DNA of 64,000 nucleotides from Neoarius graeffei (taxonomy: Eukaryota; Chordata; Actinopteri; Siluriformes; Ariidae). A program made the position numbers and the translations under genes. Under the pieces are notes generated by a model, which did no database searches, was not told the origin of the DNA, and saw only the letters and a list, made by a program, of their open reading frames with translations. The DNA lies in NCBI RefSeq assembly GCF_027579695.1, contig NC_083571.1:48392890-48456889 (forward strand), written 5' to 3'. Positions 34,901 through 46,900 of this stretch are shown here, in pieces (position 1 is the stretch's first letter; every line of letters begins with the position of its first letter).

Positions 34901-37900
34901 GGCTAGAGATAATGAGATGAATAACATTTCTCAGTTTCAACATTTAATATGTTGTCTTTGTACTATTTTCAATGAAATATAGGCTTTCCATGATTTGCAA
35001 ATCTTCACATTCTGTTTTTATTTATGTTTTACACAGTGTCCCAACTTTTTGGAATTGGGGTTATACATATTCATATTGTGCTTCACAAGAATTTACAAAA
35101 AAGAATTTGCATTATGCATTCGAACCCAATTTTTGTATGTTTTATTGTTTAGGCAGAGTATCAGCATGAGTCATTTTCTTCAAAATCTTCACATAGCAGT
35201 GGAAAAATGCAAGAATTACAAGACGATCAGCCAGTAAGTCCCTAATATGTGTCCTTCTGTCATCATTGTCTATGAATCCACTGTGATTTGTTGTTTTTTT
35301 GTTTGTGTGTTTTACAGAAAAGACCTATTAAATTCAAAATTCCTCATTCATCTCGGAAAGGATCAAAGGTAATGCTTTTTTCTGTAATGTAACGCTGCTT
35401 TTATTTATTCATGACATATATACTAGTAAGCTTTTACATGTTTTCAAAATTGTCTTTAGAGTACCCTGGAGAATGATATCCCACAGAAAGGTGCTGATTT
35501 ATTTAAAGCCAGTGACATTAAAGGGTTGGAAATGAATGCATCTGGAGATTATAGTCAGGTATCTTAACCTTAAAATTTTAAATAAATCTGGGATTTGTAT
35601 TAGTTAATGAGGTTTTTGTGATGATGTAGTATGCAAAGTTTAGATATTTTATTTCTCATAGATGAGGAAGTCTCCTGTACAAAGGATTTCACCAATAATT
35701 CAGGAAGACTCAAAGGTTATACTGTTTTTTAAATTCCATTTTTATTTTGTTTATTTTATTTATAGACAGATACTATGCCAAATACATCATATGCTTCTTC
35801 ACACAAGTATTTTTTGTGATATTTAGGGCTTAAATGACGCAAAGAAAGGAGCTGATCTTTTTAAAGCAGGAGACATTGAAGATGATAACTGGACGGAGAA
35901 GCATTACTTGGTATCTGTTCATCCGTGTTTTCATTCCCCATAGAAACTTGTTTTTCCCATGTCTGAGTCATCTAAGCAAGTAATGGGTGTGGGGGTTTTT
36001 TGTGTGCATGTGTGTATGTGTGTGTTTAGGACTCAAAAGCAGAGAAGCTGAAAAAGGTACGTCTACCAAGCAATAAATGAAATGTAAGGGTATTACATAC
36101 TGGTATCATTTGTAAATATGCTAGGCATGTACTCATGTTATACTGTCACATTGCACTTTAATAACTGCCAAGCCATTTATCATGCCTTCCAATATTGTTT
36201 ACTGTCATAATTTCTCTGTCATTCTGCAAGTTATTTTTATTGCCTGCTAGCTTTGGCATGTACAAACACTACCTAAAATGGCATCTGCCCAGCCAACCTC
36301 ATCGTCAACTTCAAAATATATTGGTCCATCTTCATGAAAAATTATGTTATGAAAATTACGGGGGGAAATGCTCCTATAAAATAAACATCGTACTCATTTT
36401 CCAAATAATAGAAATCTACTGACCTTTCTTTTAATGATGGACATTATAATAAGAGGCCCAGTGTTGTTATACTCTTGAAGGAAGGCTTTCACTAGGGGTG
36501 CTGATCATTTTGAAACCAGTGTTTATGGTTTCTGTATAACAAAATAATGATAAGGGATAAATAATCAAGAAGCAAGTCCAAAAATACAGGATACATTGCA
36601 CAGTTTTGAAACATTGCAGTGTAGATATAGTGTGTTTTGTATGGTAATGAAATTACCATCAGTGCTTATTATGTCACCTCAATTTTTAATACACTTTTCA
36701 CCTTTGACCCTCAAGGCCAAGGAACAAGTGTTCGTTCCTGAAGACATTGAACCACCAGGTGCTACTTCTGGTGATTACTACCTTTCCGAAGCAGCTAAGG
36801 TATCCACACCCAACCTTTACTTTAAAAACATATCAGTTAAAGTACGTTCTTGATGAACAACAATCTAATACCTACGTGTTAGCAGTCAGTGTTGCGAAAC
36901 ACTGAGGTAACAGAGCTTGATTACAGGGCCAGTTGTTCTTGCTGCTCTCAGTTTCTACCTGTTTTGTTTATCCAGAGAGATTGTGAAGCAATGTTAGCAA
37001 AGTATGTTATGCCTTTTGACTCTCCAGTATGTGCTTAAACCAGCATGACAAGTTAAAATGCTTCACCTTGTAAATTGAAAGGGGTTGCCTTCTAAAGTGA
37101 TTTCTGACTGCGTGTGGCTGTTTTTGTTTTGAATGTGACAGTGTTTCCATCCTGTCTGTCAAAAGAAATCATTATATGTAGATTCTAAAGAGAAATAATA
37201 AGATGATGGAATCAAATCTGTGCTATTATCATTTATTTAAAAATTGCCTTGAGCAGTGATCTTTCTCTCTTTCCCTCAAGAAAAAAGTTTTTGTTTGTTT
37301 GTTTGTTTAAAAAAGTATGTGAGCATTTTTTTTGCAATCTTCAGGTATATTCATTTGTGATTTTCTTATGTATACATTGCTGAATGGATGTGATTATCTA
37401 TCTCTTCAGGCTGAGTGGATGTCCTCACAGATGGACGTGAGGCGAGCAAGAGTGCCGGATGGAAAAGAGGAACTGGAAGAACTGAAGGAGGAAGAGGAAG
37501 GGGTGAGTATTCCAGCCAAATATTCAGGTCACCACACATAGAAAACTATTCAGGACCCAAAACCACAGTACTTCACTGGTAAAACAGAACAAAACAACCC
37601 CCACCCCACCAGTTACATAACTCTGGTTATGAAGCCCATGGGCTTCATCTGGAATCACCTTGTGTGTCGAAATGTTCCAACAAAGTCACAATGGGGTAAT
37701 TAAAAAAAAAAGTAGAATCACTTGGGTAATGTATGCTGCATATTACATTATATGGCATTTAGCATAAGCTGTTATCCAGAGCGATGTGCAACAAGTGCAA
37801 AAGTCACGTACAAGAAGCGCTGGACTTCTAGACAAGAAAGTTCTAGTACTAACTGAACAAGTGACAGAATAACACTTAGTGTACTATTCTGTTGAAGTAA

Positions 37901-40900
37901 CAACAATCAACAAACAGCCAAGGAAGCAAACCAACCATACAAATGAGCTGACAAAGTAGAACTAGATAGAGAAAAATAAAACTCCAACGGCTAACCCCAG
38001 GCTAGACAGTATACAACCTGGGTTGGTCCAGACTGCTATGCAATTACACAATGGACAGGGAAGCAGGGAAGAAGTGCAGCCTGAAGAGGTGGCTCGTCAG
38101 TCTGCGCTTGAAGGTGGTCAGGGCATTCCACCAAGGTCATTCCACCAATGGGGAGCCAGGACAGATAGCTGTCTTGAGCAGTCTGGGGAGGAGTGGAGAG
38201 GAGGAGGGGCCCAGCAACCAGTAGTAGGGGAACATAGGGATCTGGCTGGTGTGCATATCACGTGGAACTGACTCAACTTTGAACTTGCTGGAAAGATGCC
38301 TGCTACACTCATGCCACTAAAAAGGGGGCAATGTTAGACCTTGTAGACCTCGGAAAAGGTGCTTGGTGACCCTCAGGTAGCAGTAGTGCAGACTTCCTGG
38401 AGCTGCACATGTTGCAGGATGGGCTGAGCATCAATCCCATTACTTCCAGTGGGCTTATTGTGTCTTCCCTCTGTGACAGATAAATACATGGTGTTTTTAT
38501 ATAAAACACATGATATTAATGAACACAAGGTGTGTGTATTTCTCTCATATAGTGTCTTGCAAAAGTATTCATCCCCCTTGGTGTTTATCCTGTTTTGTTG
38601 CATTACAAGCTGGAATTAAAATGGATTTTTGGGGGGTTAGCACTATTTGATTTACACAACATGCCTACAACTTTTAAAGGTGAAAATTGTTGTTTTATTG
38701 TGACACAAACAATAATTAAGATAAAAAAAATACAGAAATCTGGATTGTGCATAGGTGTTCCCCCCCAAGTCAATACTTTGTAGAGCCACCTTTTGCTGCA
38801 ATTACAGCTGCAAGTCATTGGGATATGTCTCTATTAGCTTAGCACATCTAGCCACTGGGATTTTTGTCTGTTCCTCAAGGCAAAACTGCTCCAACTCCTT
38901 CAGGTTACATGGGTTGTGTTGGTGTACAGAAATCTTCAAGTTATGCCACAGATTCTCAATTGGATTGAGGTCTGGGCTTTGATTAGGCCATTCCAAGACA
39001 TTTAACCATTTCCCTTTAAACCACTCCAGTTTAACTTTAGCAGTATGTTTAGGGTCATTGTCCTGCTGGAACATGAACCTTCGTCCCAGTCTCAAACCTC
39101 TGGCTTGCTGTGGATGGACCCAGCAAGGAGGAACCCAGGCAGCTTGAGGTTGTCGTCAGAAACCCAGTGTGTCTCTTGCAGGAGAACAACTGCCACTTTA
39201 GGATGTTCTCTGCCTTGGTCTTGACCTTGGCTTGTACCTTGGTCTGCCAGCTCGATGATTCTTCGGTGACATTAGTTTCATGAGTTGGTTTTGCACCATT
39301 TCTCACTACTCGCAGGGGAGGCCATGTGGAGGCTGTTGTCTTCTCTCCCAATGATTTGGCCATCATGCTTCAATGCCCAACATGGAAGGCGATGGAAGAT
39401 GGTCTCAACCGAGACATGGGCATCCTGGCAGACTACCTCCAGAAGTGGCACCTTCAGCTCAGCGGGGGCAAGACAGTGTCTGCAGCATACCATCTCAACA
39501 ATTGGGAAGCAAGAATTGAACTGGACATGTATGTTGGCAACAACCGCCTGGAGTTCCAGCAAGCCCCCAAGTACCTCGGTGTACCCTTCAATTGGACACT
39601 GTCCTGTAAGCAACACCTGGATGAAGTGAAGGCCAAGATAACAGCAAGGGTCTCGCTCATCCGCCGTCTGGCAGGTTTGACTTAGGGAGCTTCCCCCCAG
39701 ACCCTTCGCATAGCCCTTGTCCTACCCGTAGCCAAATACTGTGCCCCTGCCTGGAGCAGAAGTCCACGCATGAACAAGGTAGATACTGCCATCAACAGCG
39801 TCCTCCGGATAGTAACTGGTTGTCTGAAACCCAACCCTGTGTCCCACCTGCCAGTCCTTGCTGGAATTGCCCAGGCCAGTCTCTGATGGGATACAGTTAC
39901 CCTCACCCTGGCAAGAAAAGCCCAGAAGTACGACTGGCACATCCTGCACAAAGCCACAGTAACACCAGCTCCACCAGGCAGGCTCAAGTCTTGCCATCCT
40001 TACAACAAGGCAGCACAAGAGATGCTACAGTCTATCCCTGAGGACATGTCCAGAGACGCCTGGCTGGCAGCACCCTGAAAACAGATATGGGAGACGGCTG
40101 GGCCCTCCCGCATCCAACGATACATCAGGGACCCAGGAGGCGGTGTAAAAGGAGAAGACCTGCCACGCCATCTGTGGACCTCGCTGAACTGTCTACGCAC
40201 TGGGGTTGGCCACTTCAAGTCATCTCTGAAGAAGTGGGGCCTATCGGACAGTGTGGCATGCGAGTGTGGTAAACCTGAACAGACTGCCGAGCACATAATC
40301 ACCGTCTGCCCCCTATACAGCCCAAACTCAGAAGCTGGCCTCTTCAATTTAGGACCAGAGATGAGGGTGTGGCTGCACGACACTGAGTTGACCATCTGAT
40401 AATATACGAAAGAGACCTCTGGCTGACTCAAACAGGTTTTCCTCCAGAATTGCCCTGTATTTAGTACCATCCATCTTTCCTTCAGTCCTGACCAGCTTTC
40501 CTGTCCCTGCAGATGAAAAATATCCCACAGCATGATGCTGCCAGCACCATGCTTCACTGTAGGAACGGTGTTCTCAGGGTGTTGGGTTTGCACCACACAT
40601 GGCATTTCCCATGATGGCCAAAAAGGTCAATTTTAGTCTCATTTTGCCAGAGAATCTTCCTCCATGTGTTTGGGGAGTCTGCCACATGCTAATGGACAAA
40701 CTCCAAACATGTTTTCTTAATTTTTTTTCTTTCAGCACTGGCTTTTTTCTGCCCACTCTTCCATAAAGCCCCGCTCTGTGGAGTGTATGGCTTAAAGTGG
40801 TTCTATGCACAGATACTCCCATCTCTGCTGTGGATCTTTGCAGCTCCTTCAGTGTTATCTTTGGTGTTTTTGTTGCACCTCTGATTAATGCCCTCCTTGC

Positions 40901-43900
40901 CCGGTCTGTGAGTTTTGGTGGGCAGCCTTCTCGTCAGGTTTGTAGTGGTGCCATATTCTTTCCATTTTGCTATACTGGATTTAATGGTGCTCCGTGGGAT
41001 ATTCAAAATTTGGGATATATTTTTTTTTTATAACCCAACTCTGATCTATACTTTTTCACAACTTTGTCTCTGACCTGTTTGGAGTGCTCCTTGGTTTTCA
41101 TGTTGCTTGCTTAGTAGTCAGGATCCTTCCAGAACAGATTGATTTATACAGACATCATGTGACAGATCATGTGACACTTTGATTGCACACAGGTGGATCT
41201 TAATTAACTAATTATGTGACTTATGAAGTGAATTGGTTGGACCAGCTCTTATTTAGGGGTTTCATACGAAAGGGGGTGAATACCTATGCACACTGCAGAA
41301 TTCTGTTTTTTTTTCATCTTAATTATTGTTTGTTATCACAATAAAACGATGGTTATGTATGTAACCGCGGTTCTATGAATTTCGGATGACCTCCAGAGGC
41401 GGTGCTGTAAGCACCTGGATGTCCATCACATGCGCATGCAGTTCGAGTGTCTGTATACCAACAAGGTCGCTTGCGACAGGGGGTGACGTATGTCACTGCA
41501 CTGGTACTTAAGGTGCGTTCATCCCGGAAGCGTTCTCTTGGCAGTCTTCTCGTCAGCCTTCCGAGTGACGGCCAAGTTCTGGCGGTCATCCAAAATTCAT
41601 AGAACCGCGGTTACATACGTAACCATCATTCTATTTCATTTCTACTGACCACCAGAGGCGGTGCTGTAAGCACCTGGATGACTTATACCAACAGGGCCAC
41701 GAGGAAGACCTGTTTACCCTACGAATGGCTGAAAAGGGTGGCTGTGGCCAGTGGATTGTGCATGGCCACATTAGCCCTATAAAACCTTGCAAACGTGCAA
41801 GTTGAGACCCATGAGGCAGCGGCGCAGATATCAGAGAGTGGAACTCCACGTAGAGCCGCCTATGATGCAGCCACATTCCGAGTGGAGTGGCCTCGGATGT
41901 GGGGAGGGACCGGGAGGCTGCTGCTAATGGCCTCCATGGTCCAGTTCGACAGTCTGTTTGGACAGCGTGTGGCCACGCCTATGTCCAGTGTGGCCCGCAA
42001 ACAGTGCATCCGACTGCCGAAATACAGCAGTCGCTTCGATGTATGCCCTCCGTGCTCGACCTGGGCAAAGAAGGACGTGACCTTGGCCCTGCTCATTCTC
42101 CTCAGGTGGTGGTCTGAAGGCTTCCAGGCTGAGGGGCTGATTGGTGTATGAAGAGGAGGAGAAGTTCTTGGGCATAAACGAAGAATTAGGCCACAATGTT
42201 ACACCCGTGCCATCGGGCTCCATTGTAAGCACTCCCGGCCGATAGACAGGGCGTGTAGTTCACCCGCTCTCTTAGCATTCCTTTTAGCTATAACGTCGGC
42301 TGTCTTTAAAGATAGCCACTTGAGCTCCGTCCCCTGTAGGGGCTCAAATGGAGGTTTACACAGTGCACTTAAAACCAGAGGCAAGTCCCAAGCTGGTCTT
42401 GGACTGCGTTGAGGGGGTCTTATGCGCTGAGCACCTTTAAGAAAGTGGCTCACCCATGTGTGGGATCCCACAGTCAGCCCGTCTACCCTGTTGTGCATTG
42501 CGGATATAGCCGCTACATACACCTTGATGGTGGAGGGTGCAAGGCCCTCATCCAGATGAGACTGTAAAAAGCTGAGAATCCCCAGTATCGGGCAACATGC
42601 CGGTTCCTGATGGTGTACTTGGCACCAACTTACAAAGAGCTTCCACCTATTGGCATAGAGCGCATTGGTGGAAGGTGCGCGGGAACACCGGATGGTCCGC
42701 ACAACGGTCGACTCACATTCTGCTAGCAGTGGGTCGGGCCCTTCAGAGGCCACACCCACAGCTGCAACTGTACTGGGTTCAGATGCCAAATTTGACCTTC
42801 CATCTGTGAGACGAGGTCCATCCGTGCAGGGAGACACCAAGGCTCCTTGTGCAGCAACCCGTACAGGGTAGGGAACCAGACTCTCCCCGGCCAATAGGGG
42901 GCTATCAACAGCACCCTGTGACCCTCCTTGAGGATCCTCTCAAGAGTGGGCAGAATTAGCGGGAGTGGTGGGAAAGCATATAGGAGCTGCTGTGGCCACT
43001 CGTGTGCCAGTGCGTCTTGGCCCAAGGGGCTTGACGTTTCTTTCAGTGTAAACCACAGGGGACAATGTGTCGTGGCCTGGGAGGCGAAAAGGTCCACCTC
43101 TCTCCTGCCGTATTGCAGCCAAATACTCTGCACCACTTCCGGGTGCAGCTTCCACTCCCTTGGATCGGGGTTCTGTTGTGACAGAAGATCTGCAGCAGTG
43201 TTCCTTACTCCTGGTGAATGCATTGCCCTCAGGCTCACCAGACGAGGGTAAGCCCATGTCAGTAAAGTGCCGAGTGAGCTTTCAGGGAAGGTAGTGACCT
43301 GGTGCCGCTCTGGTGGTTTATATGATAGACCACAGATGTATTGTCGGTCTTTATAAGGACATGCCAACCTGCTAAAATCGGACGGAAATGTTTCAGGGCG
43401 AGGAAAACAGCCCGCAGCTCTAACACATTGATGTGTTGTCCCTGCTGTTGTGGGGCCCATACACCCCGGGCAGTCCTGCACTGCCACACTGTGCCCCAGC
43501 CGATCAGTGATGCATCGGTGGCGACTACTTCTCTGCGAGAGGGTATGGACGTAGACATGAGGAGCAACTGGCCATGATTCTGACTGGCCTGTGCCTGTGA
43601 TGTTGTGGATGTAACCCAAGGCTGTTCATCCAGATTTGTAGAGGCCTGAGTGTGAGGAGGCCCAACGGAACTACCGATGAGGCCACAGTGAGTATACCTA
43701 GTAGTGTCTGGAAAGACCTGAAGGTCAGGGTTCATCCCTTCCTGAAGCGATGTAGCCGTCGGACAATATCGCTCACCCGTCGCTAAGACAGGGTTGCCTT
43801 CAACAGCTGAGAATCCAGCTGAAGGCCAAGAAAAACAGTCTTCTGGCTGGGTGTAAGGGAGCTCTTGGCGTGGTTCACCCTGAGCCCAAGTTTGGTGATG

Positions 43901-46900
43901 TGAGAAACCAGCACGGCTGGGTCGCTGAGCGCGTCTACCCTTGACTGAGAACCAATCAACCAGTCATCCAGGTAGGGAGAGGATACGCATTCCCCTGCTC
44001 TGAAGTAGGGACAGTGCTGCCGTGATGAATCTCAAAGATTCTGGGAAGTATGCATCCTTCAGATCGATGGTTGTGAACCAATCGTCCCGTCTGATGCTGT
44101 TTAAGACATCGGATGTGCGCAGCATACGGAATTTGAAGACCTTGAGATGGTCGTTCAAATGTCTCAGATCCAGTATGGGGCGAAGCCCACCCCCTTTTTT
44201 TTGGGGGGGGGATGATGAAATAGGTGGAATAAAACCCACTGTTTTGTGAAGGTGGATCTAATGGCTCGATGGCCCCCTTTTTCCAGGAGGGTCAAGACCT
44301 CCTGGCGTACTCCCAGAGCTTTCATTTTGACCCCTTGAAATCTCGGCGGTCGTCATCTGAATTGTATGCTGTAACCCTGAGAGAGGGTGGATATAACCCG
44401 GGGTCTGATGTTACCACTTCCCAGTAGGCCAGTTGTTGACTGGTGAAGTGTCTGACTGCCAGAGTGCAGTAGTCAACATCTGCCTCCACGCCCCCTATGG
44501 GGGGGGGGGGGGGGAGGAGGAGTGGGAATTATACCCCGACGTGCCTGTGCGGCGGCACCAAAGAGCTGTCCCGGAATCACTGGGAGAGTGCGGAGGGCCC
44601 TCCTGCAGGGATCTGAGAGTGGTGACTGAGCCAACCCTACCTGACGCCTGGCAAGAGTGAAAGACAACATTAGTCTGCCCAGCTCCCTGGACATGAAAGC
44701 AAATGCCTGCAGCGAGGCCTCGTTTAGGCTTTGCAGTGATGGGTCTGCTCCAGAAGACTGAAGAGCCTGAGACTGGGCCAGGATCAGGTGAGATAACGAA
44801 TTGCCTATGCATGCAGCCTGTGCTGCAGCGTCATAGCTCTCCCTGATGAAGTCATCGGTCAAACGACACTGTGGCCGTGGACAGCGAGCATCGGGTCTCA
44901 ACGCCTCCATGCTGACCAGACCCTGACTGGACGCATCCTGTATCTCTACAGCTCCTCAATAAAGGGGGCCGAAGGTGGAACAGTAAAAACAGCAGAGGGG
45001 GAGTCTAAAAAAGGCACTCTGCATCCATACTTCAGATGGTGCCGTGTCCAACCCCAGGTGCCATTTTTATCACGGGCTTGACCATAGTGGAAAGCACGTC
45101 CTCCTCTTGAAGCTCCGCGGCCGGGGACAGCACCAGAGGCTGTGGCTCAGGAGGAGTAAATGAAGCAGCAGAGGCGAGAGCATCAGCAGGCTGTGCTTCA
45201 GGCGGTTGTAGGTTATAGAGCAAAGCCTTAATCTCAGCAAGCTCTGAAGGACCACAATGGCAAAAGTATTTTTACTTTTGTGTTATCCTCCGTAATATTT
45301 ATATTTATATTATGTTTACATGTTATGTTTTTACTGCGAAATAAATCAATACAATACAAAAAGAGCCAAGGTGCCCACTTGTTGCGCCAAGGGGTCCACC
45401 TTCTGGTACTTGGGCCTACAGGGAGCCTCCCGTGACGGCTGCTTAGGGCGCTTCCTAGACTTAGGAGGCAGAGCGTAGTCGCTCGGTGCTGGGGGCAGTC
45501 GAGAGCCCAAACTGCTTTCCAGCTGAGCAAGCCTAGCAGTGCGTCAAGCAAACAAAACGAAATATCCGCGGCGGAGTCAGGCGAACATACTCACCCAATC
45601 GCGTTCAGGTAATCAGCAATCAAAGCTGAAATAAACAAGCTACAAGGCGAGAAAATACCCATGTGCTTGCGGTGAAACTGAAACTTATAATTAGAGGTTG
45701 CTGGCTGCCGAAGTCCGAGTGGACTCACTCATAACCGATTTAGTTGAAAATACTTTACTTACCTTAAAGGTTTGAGACAATCAGCACATAAACATGACTG
45801 CTGTTTATTCTACTTACCTAAATATGGATTAGGTGACGGTAAACAAGCAGTGTCGAAGTACCAATACAGAGCCAAGCAACCAAATGAAATATCCGCGGCG
45901 GAGTCAGGAGCGAACACGCTCACCCAGCCGCGTTTAGGTAATCAGCAGTCAGCTGAAGTAAACACGCTACAGTGCGAATCAGAAGTGCACACAAGCACCA
46001 AATAAGTGTCATACTTGCAACAAAAGGATACTTATTAAATCGCTACAAGGTGAGAGAACACCCCTATGATCACAGTGAAACTGAAATTTATAATTAGAAG
46101 TTGCTAGTTGCCGAAATCAGAGCGAACTTCACTCAGCAATAAGCTGAAGTAAACAAGCTACAGTGCAAATCAGAAGCGCACACAAGCACCAAATAAGTGT
46201 CATACTTGCAACAAAAGGATACTTATTAGATCGCTACAAGGTGAGAAAACACCCCTATGATCACAGTGAAACTGAAATTTATAATTTTAAGTTGCTAGCT
46301 GCCAAAGTCAGCGACAGGGGCGTGTTTAGCCTATTTTTGGGGGTGCTCAAGCACCCCCAAAAACGAGCTCAGCACCCTCAAAAACACTGCTTTTGGACGT
46401 AATTTTCAGAAATAAGTGCCCTTGCGCACTGCGCAATGAATGTGTGCGCGGCCGTGTGTGTGTTCTTGAATTCACCTGTTACGTGATAGTCTATGAGCAG
46501 TAAAATACCTCTCCTCCTTGCGTCCCCTCTGATTGGGTTGCCTGTCCGCGCGAGTGCTTGCTACGACATGGTGTTTTTTTAAACTGGATTCCACGCCGAT
46601 GAGGAACTCGAAGTAGCACCTGAGTATTACTGGCATAGCGAGATGTGAAGGTACGGACTGGAGTTACAATTGTTAAACACAACACAATAATATGCATAAT
46701 GCAATATTGATGTTCCCTGGTCTATGAACAGAATGATAAAAACGACATTTATCATCCATATCGAGATACATACATGTCAACCTATACGGAATGTCCGTAT
46801 TTTATACGGATTTGATCCAATAAACGTAGTATACGGGCGTACAAATAAAGTTATACGGATTCTTAAAAAAAAACTTCAATATTTATTTAGAGCTATAATC

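Larger units (their letters stand above)
33156..35064 (-). mobile_element. Tc1-like element with ACAACCCCAATTCCAAAAAG ends
   Basis: Left TACAACCCCAATTCCAAAAA (33156) and right inverse TTTTTGGAATTGGGGTTATA (ending about 35064), with matching subterminal sequence (ACACTGTGTAAAACATAAAT). Small minus-strand pieces of transposase remain. One SINE is nested. Confidence 0.88.

Noticed and set aside
36972..37005. Possible host exon between AG and GTATGT
   Set aside because: Its length is not a multiple of three, and neighbouring exons are phase 0.
41795..42151. Plus-strand frames opposite the DIRS recombinase
   Set aside because: Antisense of the tyrosine recombinase, which has recognisable motifs on the minus strand.
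44499..44515. G run of about 17 bases as a possible quadruplex or switch
   Set aside because: A simple homopolymer in a decayed gag; more likely slippage.
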